DNA of 64,000 nt from assembly GCF_030296015.1 (NCBI RefSeq), contig NZ_AP027368.1, forward strand, positions 806,001 through 870,000. The letters are read 5' to 3'. Under the pieces are notes generated by a model. The model did not search any database. It saw nothing but the letters and a program-made list of their open reading frames with translations, and was not told the origin of the DNA. The DNA is from Ferrimonas sp. YFM. GTDB taxonomy: Bacteria > Pseudomonadota > Gammaproteobacteria > Enterobacterales > Shewanellaceae. Positions 8,017 to 16,479 of this stretch are shown here, piece by piece. Position numbers and translations under genes: made by a program. Numbering within the stretch: the first letter of the stretch is position 1; every line of letters begins with the position of its first letter.

Positions 8017-8544
8017 ATGCTGAAACAGTTAAAAGGGGGCCTAGGCCCCCTGTTTGCTATCCTGGCCCTGGTACTGACTTTCGGCGCCAAAGGAGCCACC
8101 GAATACATGACTCAGGAGGCCTTCCTGGCTCAGGCGTTCAGTGGTGGCCAGCCTCAGCAGGGGACGGTCTGGCTCAAGGGGGAACTCAAGAGTCAGCTCA
8201 AGACCCTGATGGGCGAAGGCTATCCCAAGCTCAGGGTGCGTTACTGGGAACAACAGGGGCGCACCGCCTGGGTGTTGGAGTCCGTCGGTAAGGATCAGCC
8301 CATTACCTTTGGCTATGTGGTGGAGAATGGCACCATCATTCAGGCCAGGGTGCTGATGTTCCGTGAACACCGGGGCTGGGAAATTCACCGGGACGCCTTT
8401 ACCCGCCAGTATCAGGGGGTGTCGCTGGACGGCAATGCCCTGTCAGAGATCATCGACGGCATCAGTGGAGCAACACTGTCGGTGCACGCCATGAATCGAA
8501 CCGCTAAAATGGCTCTTTTCCTGGCAGACCATGTGAATCGATGA
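8017..8544 (+). CDS. Exported FMN-binding domain protein
   Basis: 175 residues. An N-terminal signal or anchor (LGPLFAILALVLTFGAKGA) is followed by an FMN_bind domain. The flavinylation motif DGISGATLS is at 147-155, with Thr153 the predicted residue to which ApbE links FMN by a phosphoester bond. It overlaps the next gene by 4 bp. The domain is typical of extracytoplasmic single-domain electron carriers related to NqrC/RnfG. Gene order implies that it passes electrons from, or to, the PepSY membrane partner. Confidence 0.85.
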   Translation: MLKQLKGGLGPLFAILALVLTFGAKGATEYMTQEAFLAQAFSGGQPQQGTVWLKGELKSQLKTLMGEGYPKLRVRYWEQQGRTAWVLESVGKDQPITFGYVVENGTIIQARVLMFREHRGWEIHRDAFTRQYQGVSLDGNALSEIIDGISGATLSVHAMNRTAKMALFLADHVNR

Positions 8545-9236
8545 AAACCCGAACCCTCACCCGATGGCACAGCAAAATAGGCATCCTGGTGTGCGCCTGG
8601 ATCCTGCTGCTGGCCTGCACCGGCCTGGTGCTGCAACACGGCCACCGTTTGGGGCTGGATAAACCCTTGTTGACCGGTGCCTTCTGGTACTCCCTGGCAG
8701 ACCTGCCGCAGCCCAGCGTGTCTGGCGCCAAGGCGCAGGGACTGTATCAGGTGGACAATCGCCTGCTGTCCCGTCATGGCCATCTGGCGATGCTGGACGG
8801 CAAGGTACAGGGTTTGGTGGTGGGTGAGGAGTCACTGCTGGTCAGTGATCTTGGGCAGCTGTGGCTGCTCACCTCAGAGGGTGAGCTGGTGGACAGCGTG
8901 CCCCTGGAGGGTTTTGTCCTGGCGGGCACCTCGGCTGCGGGCTTGCCCCTGCTCAAGGGAGAGGAAGGCCGCTACTGGCAACTGGACTGGTGGCTGGAGT
9001 CTGAGCCTGAACCGACCGATGCCAGGCTGGCGCAAAAGCCGGTGCCCTTTGTCGAAACCAGCCTGCCTGGTGAGATAGAGGACAGCCACAGCGGCGTCAG
9101 TGTCGAGAGGCTGATTCTGGCCCTGCACAGCGGCCGCATCTTTGGTCCCCTGGGGGAATGGCTGATGAGCGCCGTGGCCCTGATGGCCATCGGCATCGCC
9201 TGCACCGGGTTTGTGATCTGGGGGCGGCGTCGCTAG
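8541..9236 (+). CDS. PepSY-associated transmembrane protein
   Basis: 231 residues. Two membrane helices (about 13-31 and 205-226) enclose a 170-residue periplasmic domain. Histidines flank both helices (RWHSKIG at 9-15, LALHSGRIFG near 191), matching the PepSY-TM pattern in which bis-histidine haem ligation is proposed. Partners of FMN-binding proteins in bacterial trans-membrane flavin electron transfer are often PepSY proteins. Here the ATG overlaps the FMN gene stop, and a strong terminator closes the operon. A ferric-reductase-like role is inferred from the Fur box. Confidence 0.8.
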   Translation: MKTRTLTRWHSKIGILVCAWILLLACTGLVLQHGHRLGLDKPLLTGAFWYSLADLPQPSVSGAKAQGLYQVDNRLLSRHGHLAMLDGKVQGLVVGEESLLVSDLGQLWLLTSEGELVDSVPLEGFVLAGTSAAGLPLLKGEEGRYWQLDWWLESEPEPTDARLAQKPVPFVETSLPGEIEDSHSGVSVERLILALHSGRIFGPLGEWLMSAVALMAIGIACTGFVIWGRRR

Positions 9237-9254
9237 CCGTAACCAATTCTCATG

Positions 9255-9285
9255 AAAAGAGGACGCCTTGGCGTCCTCTTTTTTT
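9255..9285 (+). terminator. Rho-independent terminator
   Basis: AAAAGAGGACGC/GCGTCCTCTTTT stem with a 4-base loop and a seven-T tail, 18 bp after the PepSY gene. It can also work on the opposite strand for the ABC transporter operon. Confidence 0.9.
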
Positions 9286-9302
9286 GGCTCTGAAGTCGGG
9301 CG

Positions 9303-10208
9303 CTAGGCCTGCTCAGGGGTAAACAGCCGCTCCTCCAGACTCAGGCCCAGGGCCAGGCGTCGATAGGGGATGCGGGCGGCCTTGAGGGCGGTAAGCAGCT
9401 CCAGGTCGAAGTCCGGGTGGGCGGTCAGGTCGTAGCGCACCAGGTACTCGTCCCTGTCCCGCTTGGTGACCTGACGTACTCCGGCAATCTGGGTGAGTAC
9501 GGACTGCTGGTCTTCGGTGCCCGGTGCCAGGGTCAGGGTAAGCGCTCCCTCCTGACCGGCATCGTCCACCGCCACCTGGTTGCTGAGCCTGCCGTGATCG
9601 ATGTGCAGCACGGTGTCGCACATCTTCTGCAGCTCCTCCAGGTTGTGGGAGCTGATGATGAAGCGGCATTGGCCTCGCAGCCGATTTACCAGTTCACGCA
9701 CCGCCCTGGCGTTGGCGGGATCCAGGCCGGCGGTGGGCTCATCCAGCAGCACCAGTTCCGGCTGGCCGATGAGCGCCTGGGCGATGGTGACCCGCTTGCG
9801 CATGCCGTGACTCAGGGACTGGGGCAGGCTGTTGAAGGTCTCCGACAGCTGCACCAGCTCCAGCACCCGCCGCGCTTCCTCTTTGGGCTTGGTGATTCCC
9901 TGCAGGGCGGCGTAGTGGGACAGCTGGATGCCGACGCTGAATCCCGGGTCCAGTTGGGCATCCTGGGGCAGGGCACCGATGCGTCCCAGCAGGGCATTGC
10001 TGCCTGGGTCCTCCCCCAGTACCTTGATCTCTCCCTGGCTGGGTCTCAGGTAGCCACAGATGAGGGACATCAGGGTGGTCTTGCCGGCGCCGTTGGGGCC
10101 CACCAGGGCGATGCTGCCGTTGGCGGCCAGGGTCAGGTCGACCCCGTCCAGGGCGGTCTTGCTGCCATAGGTCTTGGTCAGCCCCCGGGCTTCAATCATC
10201 AGGCTCAT
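9303..10208 (-). CDS. ABC transporter ATP-binding protein
   Basis: 301 residues. Walker A is GPNGAGKTT (about 37-45), the Q-loop is IGALPQDAQ, the signature is LSHGMRKR, Walker B is LVLLDEPTAG, and the H-loop is ISSHNLEEL. The C-terminal 80 residues are the extra domain seen in ABC-2 export ATPases of the CcmA/DrrA kind. It overlaps the permease gene by 4 bp and is the last gene of a peptidase-permease-ATPase operon. The exported substrate is unknown. Confidence 0.92.
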   Translation of the reverse strand: MSLMIEARGLTKTYGSKTALDGVDLTLAANGSIALVGPNGAGKTTLMSLICGYLRPSQGEIKVLGEDPGSNALLGRIGALPQDAQLDPGFSVGIQLSHYAALQGITKPKEEARRVLELVQLSETFNSLPQSLSHGMRKRVTIAQALIGQPELVLLDEPTAGLDPANARAVRELVNRLRGQCRFIISSHNLEELQKMCDTVLHIDHGRLSNQVAVDDAGQEGALTLTLAPGTEDQQSVLTQIAGVRQVTKRDRDEYLVRYDLTAHPDFDLELLTALKAARIPYRRLALGLSLEERLFTPEQA

Positions 10209-11011
10209 AGGGCGCTCCTTAGCAGAGTTATACGGGCCAGGGCGAGCATCACCAGGGTCTGGGCCAGGGGCAGCCAGCTGGTGGTGAGAGCGTCGGCCGG
10301 GGTCATCACCATCAGGTCCTTGATCTGGCCACCGGGGATCAGCAGCAACAGCTGCTCGAAGGGTTGCCAGGCCATGGAGAGCAGGCCGATGGCCAGGGGC
10401 GTCATCAGCCAGAACAGGGTGGCCAGCACCACCGCCTGGCGGCCGGACTTGGCCAGCAGGGAGAGCAGGGCCATGGTGGCGGTAAAGGGCAGCACCACCA
10501 GCAACAGGTTGAGGGTGACCAGGGCGCTCTGTCCCAGCACCGGCATCAAGGGGGCGCCCTTGTACAGGGCCAGTCCCAGGGTGCCCGCCAGGGAAGCAAG
10601 AATCATCAGCAGCTGAATCGCCAGCATCCCCAGGAAGCGCCCCAGCAGCAGGCTGTCGCGGCTGACCCTCAGGGTCAGAAACCTCAGGGTGCCACGCTGA
10701 AGGTCTGAGGCCATCTGGTCCGCCGCCAGGCCTATGGTGGCCATGGGGTAGAGCACCAGGGCTGCTACCCAGAACACCGCCAGCTCAGGGCTGGACCACA
10801 GATAGAGGGTGCTCAGGCCATCGGGGGAGAGGGACAGGAAAAACTCCCTCAGGTCGTCCCTGCGCATCAGATCGGCCGCACTCAAGATGGGGTAGCGCAG
10901 CAGCAGGCCCCACACCAGGGCAAAGGCCAGCAGCCATAGGGCGCCGCGGCGGGTGGCAAACAGCCGCCTCAGCTCGAAGACGGCGGTGAGCCGCAAATGG
11001 GTCAGGGACAC
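10205..11011 (-). CDS. ABC-2 type transporter permease
   Basis: 268 residues with about six membrane spans. The large loop after the first span (DLMRRDDLREFFLSLSPDGL) and the following layout are those of ABC-2 permeases. The gene starts 15 bp downstream of the M28 peptidase stop and overlaps the ATPase start, so the three are almost certainly one transcript. Confidence 0.85.
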   Translation of the reverse strand: MSLTHLRLTAVFELRRLFATRRGALWLLAFALVWGLLLRYPILSAADLMRRDDLREFFLSLSPDGLSTLYLWSSPELAVFWVAALVLYPMATIGLAADQMASDLQRGTLRFLTLRVSRDSLLLGRFLGMLAIQLLMILASLAGTLGLALYKGAPLMPVLGQSALVTLNLLLVVLPFTATMALLSLLAKSGRQAVVLATLFWLMTPLAIGLLSMAWQPFEQLLLLIPGGQIKDLMVMTPADALTTSWLPLAQTLVMLALARITLLRSAL

Positions 11012-11026
11012 AGGGTTCCTCCGTAG

Positions 11027-12622
11027 TTACTGTCGACCGTCTTGAGCACGGCGCTTCTTGAATTCAGACTCTTCCAGCCACTTGGGCCAGTCGCCATTGT
11101 TGGCCAGCCGGGCGGCGATGATCGCCATCAGGGAGAGATCCTGCTGCATCCCCTCCAGGGTCCAGTCCGGGTTATAGTCGTCCGCCGGCTTGTGGTATCT
11201 GTGGGGAATGTAGTCGGGGTCATTGTCGCCCAGGCTCATGAACAGCAGGCCGGGCACCCCCACCTTAGCCATGGCGAAGTGGTCGCTGCGATACAGCAGT
11301 CCCGCCTGGGGACGGGGATCCGGTTTGACCTTGCGCCCCTGGCTGGCGGCGGCCTCCTGCAGGTAACCCTCCAGCTCCGACACCCCATCGCCGTAACGCA
11401 GGATGTAGTCCAGGGCGTTATCCACGTTCATGCCGTCGATGTTGAGGAAGGCGACAATCTGGCCGTTTGGCACCGTGGGATGGGCGGCGAAATGGCTGGC
11501 ACCAATCAGTCCGGTCTCCTCGGCGGTAAAGCTGCTGAACAGTATGCTGCGCTTGAAGGGGCTTTGGCGGTTCTGCTCGCTCAGTACCCGGGCCAGCTCG
11601 ATGACCCCGGCCACCCCGGTGGCGTTGTCGATGGCGCCGTTGTAGATGTGGCCGTCACTCTCATTGGTGCCCAGGTGATCCCAGTGGGCGTGGATCATCA
11701 CCACCTCTTCCGGGGTCTCGCTGCCGGGGAGCAGCCCCAGCACATTGTGAGACTCGGCCATGCGGGTGCTGTTGTCGAATTTGAGGTTGGCCTTGCCGGG
11801 CAGGGGCACCGCCTTGAATCCGGGTTTGGCGGCGGCATCGGAGAGGGCCGCCATATCCAGTTTGGCCTGTTTGAACAGCTTCTGGGCGGCGCTCTGGTGC
11901 AGCCAGCCCATGACCGGCAGTTCTCCGGCGTTGTTGTTGTCATCCACCAGGGTGTACTTGCTGCCGGTGTTGGAGTTCTCCACCACGCCCCAGGCGTAGC
12001 CGGCGGCGTCGGTCTGGTGGATGATCAGGGCGGCGGCGGCGCCCTGGCGGGCCGCTTCCTCATATTTGTAGGTCCAGCGGCCATAGTAGGTCATGGCATT
12101 GCCCTTGAAGTGGGCGGGATCCTGGATGGCAAAGCCGGGATCGTTCACCAGCATCACCACGGTCTTGCCCTTGACGTCCAGGCCGGCGTAGTCATTCCAG
12201 CCATATTCTGGGGCGTTGATGCCATAGCCAACAAACACCATGGGGGAGTCTTTCAACTCGATGCGTGGGGTGATCTGCTGGGTGCGGGCGGTGAATTCAC
12301 TGCCGTTGGTCAGGGTGAGGTCGCCCAGGGTCAGGGTCATCCCCTGATCGGCGGTGACCTTGGCCAGAGGCACAGGTTGCAGGAAGCTGTCACCATTGCC
12401 GGGCTTGAGCCCCAGCTTGGCAAACTCCTTGGCGATGTAATCGATGCTCAGGGCCTCTCCCTGGGTCAGGGGACCGCGGCCACCGTACTGGTCTGAGGCC
12501 AGGGTTTTGATGTGGGTACGCAGCTGCTGTTTATCAAACTCCGGGTCCGCAGCCGTTGCAGCGGTGCTGATGCCCAGGGTCAGCGCCAGGGCCGCCCAGG
12601 ACTTTGTGGGGAACGCAAACAT
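11027..12622 (-). CDS. Secreted M28-family zinc aminopeptidase
   Basis: 531 residues. A signal peptide ends at AATAA. A protease-associated insert domain spans about 130-260. The M28 catalytic core has metal ligands in the usual order: HAHWDHLG, then DNATGVAG (bridging Asp), TAEETGLIG (catalytic Glu pair), NIDGMN (Asp) and IPHRYHKPADDY (His). All five ligands are present, so it should be active, releasing N-terminal residues from peptides in the periplasm or outside. Being first in an operon with an ABC exporter is unusual and may mean that the transporter handles its product or its secretion context. Confidence 0.92.
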   Translation of the reverse strand: MFAFPTKSWAALALTLGISTAATAADPEFDKQQLRTHIKTLASDQYGGRGPLTQGEALSIDYIAKEFAKLGLKPGNGDSFLQPVPLAKVTADQGMTLTLGDLTLTNGSEFTARTQQITPRIELKDSPMVFVGYGINAPEYGWNDYAGLDVKGKTVVMLVNDPGFAIQDPAHFKGNAMTYYGRWTYKYEEAARQGAAAALIIHQTDAAGYAWGVVENSNTGSKYTLVDDNNNAGELPVMGWLHQSAAQKLFKQAKLDMAALSDAAAKPGFKAVPLPGKANLKFDNSTRMAESHNVLGLLPGSETPEEVVMIHAHWDHLGTNESDGHIYNGAIDNATGVAGVIELARVLSEQNRQSPFKRSILFSSFTAEETGLIGASHFAAHPTVPNGQIVAFLNIDGMNVDNALDYILRYGDGVSELEGYLQEAAASQGRKVKPDPRPQAGLLYRSDHFAMAKVGVPGLLFMSLGDNDPDYIPHRYHKPADDYNPDWTLEGMQQDLSLMAIIAARLANNGDWPKWLEESEFKKRRAQDGRQ

Positions 12623-12730
12623 CCTGTGTCCTTCTTTTATGTTGATTTCTTTATTTGTTTTAATCGGTCAACACTAACACAGGGTGGGGGATAAGGCACA
12701 GAGGGGAGGGCGGGCGCCCTCCCCGAAGGG

Positions 12731-14182
12731 TTACTCGGCTGCCAGGCCGTCCAGTCCGATGACACCTATGCCGATGCCGGGAGTGGCGAGTCCGGTGACG
12801 TTGTCAGGATCGTCCACGGCGATGGCGGTGTAGCGCATGCCCGCTTCGAAGGTGAGCTCTGCCGGGCCGACCGCGATGGTGGCGGCATCACCGGCCGGGG
12901 TGATCATCAGGTTGTAGGTGCCCGGAGGGATACCGAGGATGCCGGATTCCGCCAGGTAGGGCACATCAGACAGCTTGATGTCTCCCTCGTCCGGGGTGGT
13001 GTCGGCGCTCAGGTAGATGTCGACGTTACCGGCGGACTGACTGCCATGCTGGACACGCAGCCTGGATTCGGTGGCGATGCTGCGTAGATCCTCTTCCAGG
13101 GCCCACAGGGTCGGGGCGCCCATGGCGTCGATGACGGCAGTGGCGCTGTAGGCGCGACCGGGCATCAGAGTCAGGGCGGGAATGTCGATCACCACGTCCG
13201 TGGTGGCATTGAGAGCCACCTGGATTTGGTAATCACCTGAAGGCAGGTCCAGGTAGCCCTGAGCCGGGGTGGTGTTGGTAAAGGTCAGGTTGTACAGGGG
13301 GGACCCCATCTCCGGGGCCGAACCATTGACCCAGATGTCCACGCCACCGACGGCGCTGATGCCGTGGGTCGCACGCAGGCCGCTGCCCAAGTTGGCGTCC
13401 TGAATGATCGCCGCATCATTGCCGTTTTCATCGGCGGCATTGTCGGCCACGAGAAGATTGACCGGGGCTGCGCCACTCTGGGTGTTGGCCACTGCGGCGA
13501 TGAAGAGATCCGCCGGATCGGTCAGGGGCAGGGCGCCGCTGTCGTACGCCACGATGGACGCATCATCGGGGTCAGTCAGGCGGACGCGGTAGGTGCCGGT
13601 ATCCACCATTACCGGCGTTTCGGTGAACTCGCCGAAGTTGAGTTCGGTCAGCTCGGTGGCGGCGCTGAGTTCGTCATCCGGTCCGGTGACGTGTACGCCA
13701 ACATTGCCGACCGCCGGTGCGGCGTGGGCCACCTGCAGTCTCAGCATGGTGGGGTCGTCGGTGAGCAGATTCCGAGGGACAACCACTGGGGCAAATGGGG
13801 TGGGGCCGCTGCCTGCCAGCAGGCTGGCCACCAGGCCGGTGGCGGTGATGTTGTATTCGATGTCCGGATCTAGGGTCAGGGTCGCATCGAAGACGGTGGC
13901 CGCAGTGCCGTCCGCCAGAATGCCCTCAACCTGGATTCGGTGACTGCCTGAGGGCAGGGCCAACAGGGTGGAGGCTTGTTGATAATCCACCTCGGACAAC
14001 ACGGTGGCTTCGTCCACCAGGACATTGACCTTGGGCGCGTCCGGTGAGGCGTGGATGACGCGCACATAACTCATGGTCAGCTCTGGCGGCGGGACAACCA
14101 CGGGATCGTCATCGTCATCATCACAACCGGTCAGAATGAGGGCCGAGGCGGCCAGAATTGCGGATAGGGGTAAGAGTTTCAT
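12731..14182 (-). CDS. DUF4397-domain lipoprotein
   Basis: 483 residues. Lipobox LTGC at 17-20 is followed by six aspartates. About four similar beta-rich units follow, marked by VRVIHASPDAPKVNVLVD, LQVAHAAPAVGNVGVHV, LRATHGISAVGGVDIWV and LRVQHGSQSAGNVDIYL, the DUF4397 signature. Asp at +2 after the lipidated Cys normally keeps a lipoprotein in the inner membrane in enterobacteria; whether that rule holds here is uncertain. Function unknown, possibly surface or adhesion-like. An inverted repeat GTGCTCC/GGAGCAC (about 14185-14223) overlaps the upstream region. Confidence 0.85.
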   Translation of the reverse strand: MKLLPLSAILAASALILTGCDDDDDDPVVVPPPELTMSYVRVIHASPDAPKVNVLVDEATVLSEVDYQQASTLLALPSGSHRIQVEGILADGTAATVFDATLTLDPDIEYNITATGLVASLLAGSGPTPFAPVVVPRNLLTDDPTMLRLQVAHAAPAVGNVGVHVTGPDDELSAATELTELNFGEFTETPVMVDTGTYRVRLTDPDDASIVAYDSGALPLTDPADLFIAAVANTQSGAAPVNLLVADNAADENGNDAAIIQDANLGSGLRATHGISAVGGVDIWVNGSAPEMGSPLYNLTFTNTTPAQGYLDLPSGDYQIQVALNATTDVVIDIPALTLMPGRAYSATAVIDAMGAPTLWALEEDLRSIATESRLRVQHGSQSAGNVDIYLSADTTPDEGDIKLSDVPYLAESGILGIPPGTYNLMITPAGDAATIAVGPAELTFEAGMRYTAIAVDDPDNVTGLATPGIGIGVIGLDGLAAE

Positions 14183-14261
14183 CGTGGTGCTCCATCAGGA
14201 ATAAGCCTGGAAAACTACGGAGCACAGTGGCGGGGCGATCACAGAATTGTTTGATTTTTGA

Positions 14262-14777
14262 TCACTCTTTTTGAAAGGAGATGAAGACTTCGGCCACGGT
14301 GATGCCGAACTTGTTGATCTTGGCCCGATTGAGCAGGTGCCGGTCATCCACCAGTACCATCAGGTCGTCGAAACTGACCTGCCATTCACCGTCTTCGGTG
14401 ACCAGAATCATCTCGTACTGCCATCTGAGCAGGGGGCCATGACGCTCTCCCGAGGCGGTGCCCAGGATGTCGTCCGCTTCTCCGGTGTAGCTGTCGGGAC
14501 CGGTCCGGCGGATGCGCCACTGCCGGAACTGAGTTTCGCCGTCGTCGTAGAGGAAGTATTCGTCCAGTACCCCCTCGCCGTCCTGCCAACGGCCGACCAG
14601 ATCCACGGTGAATCGCCGAACCACTTCACCACTGAAACTGGTCACCATGCCCTGGGCCTTGACCTTGCCGTCGAAGAACCTCTCCAGTTCCAGAGCCGGT
14701 TGCTGGGTCTTCATGGCGCTGTAGTCGGCGCTGCACCCAACCAGCAGGGTCAGCAGCAGGGCAAACAGAGTCCGCAT
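14262..14777 (-). CDS. DUF3833-like lipoprotein
   Basis: 171 residues. The lipoprotein signal is LLVGCSAD. The mature part contains LERFFDGKVKAQGMV, then alternating strands and a C-terminal NKFGITVAEVFISF. The family (DUF3833, from memory) is repeatedly found with ChrR-type ECF sigma clusters. Its start is 1 bp beyond the stop of the chalcone-isomerase-like gene, so it is the third gene of a divergent operon controlled from the promoter at 15816-15843. Start chosen at MRTLFALLL; six upstream residues would extend the frame without a better ribosome site. Confidence 0.8.
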   Translation of the reverse strand: MRTLFALLLTLLVGCSADYSAMKTQQPALELERFFDGKVKAQGMVTSFSGEVVRRFTVDLVGRWQDGEGVLDEYFLYDDGETQFRQWRIRRTGPDSYTGEADDILGTASGERHGPLLRWQYEMILVTEDGEWQVSFDDLMVLVDDRHLLNRAKINKFGITVAEVFISFQKE

Positions 14778-14778
14778 C

Positions 14779-15267
14779 TTATTCTCCTTTGGCAATGAGC
14801 CTGTTCGTCAATCTTGGGTAGGCGCTCTGCTCAGACAACCAGATGGCCAGAAACTGGCTGTTGCCCTTGGAAGGGGGCAGGGCGCAGCGCAGTTCGCCGT
14901 TGAACTCGATCTCTGCCCGGTTGTTCGGCGCCAGTGTGAAACTCAGGTTGTCACCGTCACTGACGTCGGGGAAACAGCTGGCCACCTGCTCAAGCCAAGC
15001 CTGGCTATCCGGGTCCTGGTAGTCCAGTCGCTGCCACTGCTCTTTGGTGGCTTTCACCAGATCCGCCGAGTCTATGCTGCGGTGGTAGGTGAGGCTCAGG
15101 GTCAGGGGCGGGCTGATGCCGGTGAACTGCCCTTGAGGGGCATAAAGCCGTGCGGTGTAGATGTCCCAAAACAGCACCCGAAGCTTGCTCTCTCCGACGA
15201 GAGGCAGGGTGGCGGCGGCGGGGCCGCACAGCATCAGGCTGGTGATGCAAACAGCAAGGGCCTTCAT
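14779..15267 (-). CDS. Chalcone isomerase-like exported protein
   Basis: 162 residues. A signal peptide ends at GPAAA. The mature part begins LPLVGESKLRVLFWDIYTARLY, the typical start of bacterial chalcone-isomerase-fold proteins, which mostly lack isomerase activity and may bind fatty acids. An internal LTYHRSIDSADLVKAT motif also fits. The ATG overlaps the DUF2878 stop (ATGA). The long upstream extension in this frame is only overlap with the DUF2878 gene. Confidence 0.8.
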   Translation of the reverse strand: MKALAVCITSLMLCGPAAATLPLVGESKLRVLFWDIYTARLYAPQGQFTGISPPLTLSLTYHRSIDSADLVKATKEQWQRLDYQDPDSQAWLEQVASCFPDVSDGDNLSFTLAPNNRAEIEFNGELRCALPPSKGNSQFLAIWLSEQSAYPRLTNRLIAKGE

Positions 15268-15791
15268 GATTTGGTTCCAAGATGGTTGATAAGCAGCATG
15301 ACCCCGCCCCACCAGAGGATGAAGCCGAGCCACAGGAGGGCTGAGTCGTATTGCAAGCTGGCTGCGCCGAGTTGGGCGGCGGCCAGATAGCTCAGGGGGC
15401 CAGTAATGGCGCCCAGGAGAAACAGAGCGTAAGAGGGCAGGGTCACGCAACTGACCAGCGTCAGCAGATATCGTGCACACGCCAGCCACAACAGCATCAG
15501 CCACAGGGGCACGGTGAATGGGCCGGGCAAACTGTCATGGGGCAGGAACAGACCAGACTGTATCCACATGGCATCGACGGCGCTGCCCAGCATCGCCAGC
15601 ACGCCGGCGATGAGCCACAGCCGCCCCGGCCAGGGAGAGGCCAGAGACCAGAGAATGAGCGCCGCGATCTGCATCGGCACATGGGGCGACAAAATGGAAG
15701 CAAACCAGAACAGCTGAAACACCGCACTGTCCAGCAGCAGCTGTTTGGTTTGTGGCGTCAACTTCGGCCGGGTAAAAGGGATGCCTGTCAT
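15264..15791 (-). CDS. DUF2878-like inner-membrane protein
   Basis: 175 residues with about five or six membrane segments and a polar N-terminus (MTGIPFTRPKLT). The layout agrees with DUF2878 proteins found with DUF3833 and ChrR sigma modules in marine gammaproteobacteria (from memory). A GGAGG lies 8 bp before the ATG at 15791. It is the first gene of a three-gene operon, 25 bp downstream of a -10 element CGTATG. Confidence 0.8.
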   Translation of the reverse strand: MTGIPFTRPKLTPQTKQLLLDSAVFQLFWFASILSPHVPMQIAALILWSLASPWPGRLWLIAGVLAMLGSAVDAMWIQSGLFLPHDSLPGPFTVPLWLMLLWLACARYLLTLVSCVTLPSYALFLLGAITGPLSYLAAAQLGAASLQYDSALLWLGFILWWGGVMLLINHLGTKS

Positions 15792-15815
15792 GGTGAGTTC
15801 CTCCAAGAGTCTCAA

Positions 15816-15843
15816 CATACGTGCGGGGCGGGTGTTGAGATCA
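15816..15843 (-). promoter_or_regulatory. ECF-type promoter for the DUF2878 operon
   Basis: Read on the minus strand: TGATCT (15843-15838), 16-bp spacer, CGTATG (15821-15816). It is the same arrangement as the promoter before the ECF sigma gene at 16470. Predicted start of transcription is near 15808. Confidence 0.75.
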
Positions 15844-15848
15844 CCGGG

Positions 15849-15876
15849 TGAACTGTTGGCAGCGCTTGTGCGTAAC
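15849..15876 (+). promoter_or_regulatory. ECF-type promoter for the LON-domain/sigma transcript
   Basis: TGAACT (15849-15854), 16-bp spacer, CGTAAC (15871-15876), 31 bp before the LON-domain gene. It is back to back with the promoter at 15816-15843. It matches the TGAnCn-N16-CGTA pattern of the other two but its -35 is weaker. Confidence 0.6.
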
Positions 15877-15906
15877 AAAGGTCATTGTGCCAACCCAAGT
15901 GACGGA

Positions 15907-16479
15907 ATGATGCGACTACCCCTTTTCCCCTTGAATGCCCACGTGTTTCCCGAAGGGCGTCTCGCCCTGAGGATCTTCGAGGCCAGATACCTTCGCATGG
16001 TGCGCGAGCGAGCGGGTCACGAGCCCTGCTTTGCCATGGGCATGCTGGAAAAAACCGCCGACGGCAGCAGCCGGGTACTCGGTGTGGTGACACTGGTGAA
16101 GATGGTGGACTTTGATCAACTGGACGATGGCTTGCTGGGCATTACCGTAGAAGGGGTGTCCCTGGCCCGGGTAGATGAAACGGAAAGTGATGAGGATGGC
16201 TTGCGCTGGGCAAAGTGCATCCCCTTTGACCTGTGGCCCGAGGAGGCCCCTGGCGAAGACCCACGGATTCAGCAGGCGCTGGCGAGACTCTTTAGTGAGT
16301 ATCCTGAGATTGGCGGGCTCTATTCCCAGCCCGGACTCGACTCCCTGACCTGGAGTCTGCAGCGCTGGCTGGAGCTGTTGCCCATCGAGGCCTCCGCCAA
16401 GGCGACCCTGCTCACTCAGCCCTCCTCCGCCATGGCGGTCAGCCTAATCCATTCTATTCTTGATAAAAGTGATCCATAG
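15907..16479 (+). CDS. LON substrate-binding domain protein
   Basis: 190 residues. The protein is a free-standing LON N-terminal domain: it begins RLPLFPLNAHVFPEGRLAL, then IFEARYLRMV and GVVTLVKM, the marks of this PUA-like fold. There is no AAA or protease part. Such stand-alone domains are thought to bind proteins, and they recur beside ChrR-type ECF systems. It is transcribed toward the sigma gene, whose own promoter lies over its stop codon. Confidence 0.88.
   Translation: MMRLPLFPLNAHVFPEGRLALRIFEARYLRMVRERAGHEPCFAMGMLEKTADGSSRVLGVVTLVKMVDFDQLDDGLLGITVEGVSLARVDETESDEDGLRWAKCIPFDLWPEEAPGEDPRIQQALARLFSEYPEIGGLYSQPGLDSLTWSLQRWLELLPIEASAKATLLTQPSSAMAVSLIHSILDKSDP

Noticed and set aside
6786-8108. 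A 440-codon frame antisense to the porin
   Set aside because: The porin has a signal peptide, coiled coil and C-terminal Phe; the antisense frame is Val/Gly-rich noise.
11042-12496. A 484-codon frame antisense to the M28 peptidase
   Set aside because: The peptidase has a signal peptide and every metal ligand; the opposite frame has no domain or ribosome site.
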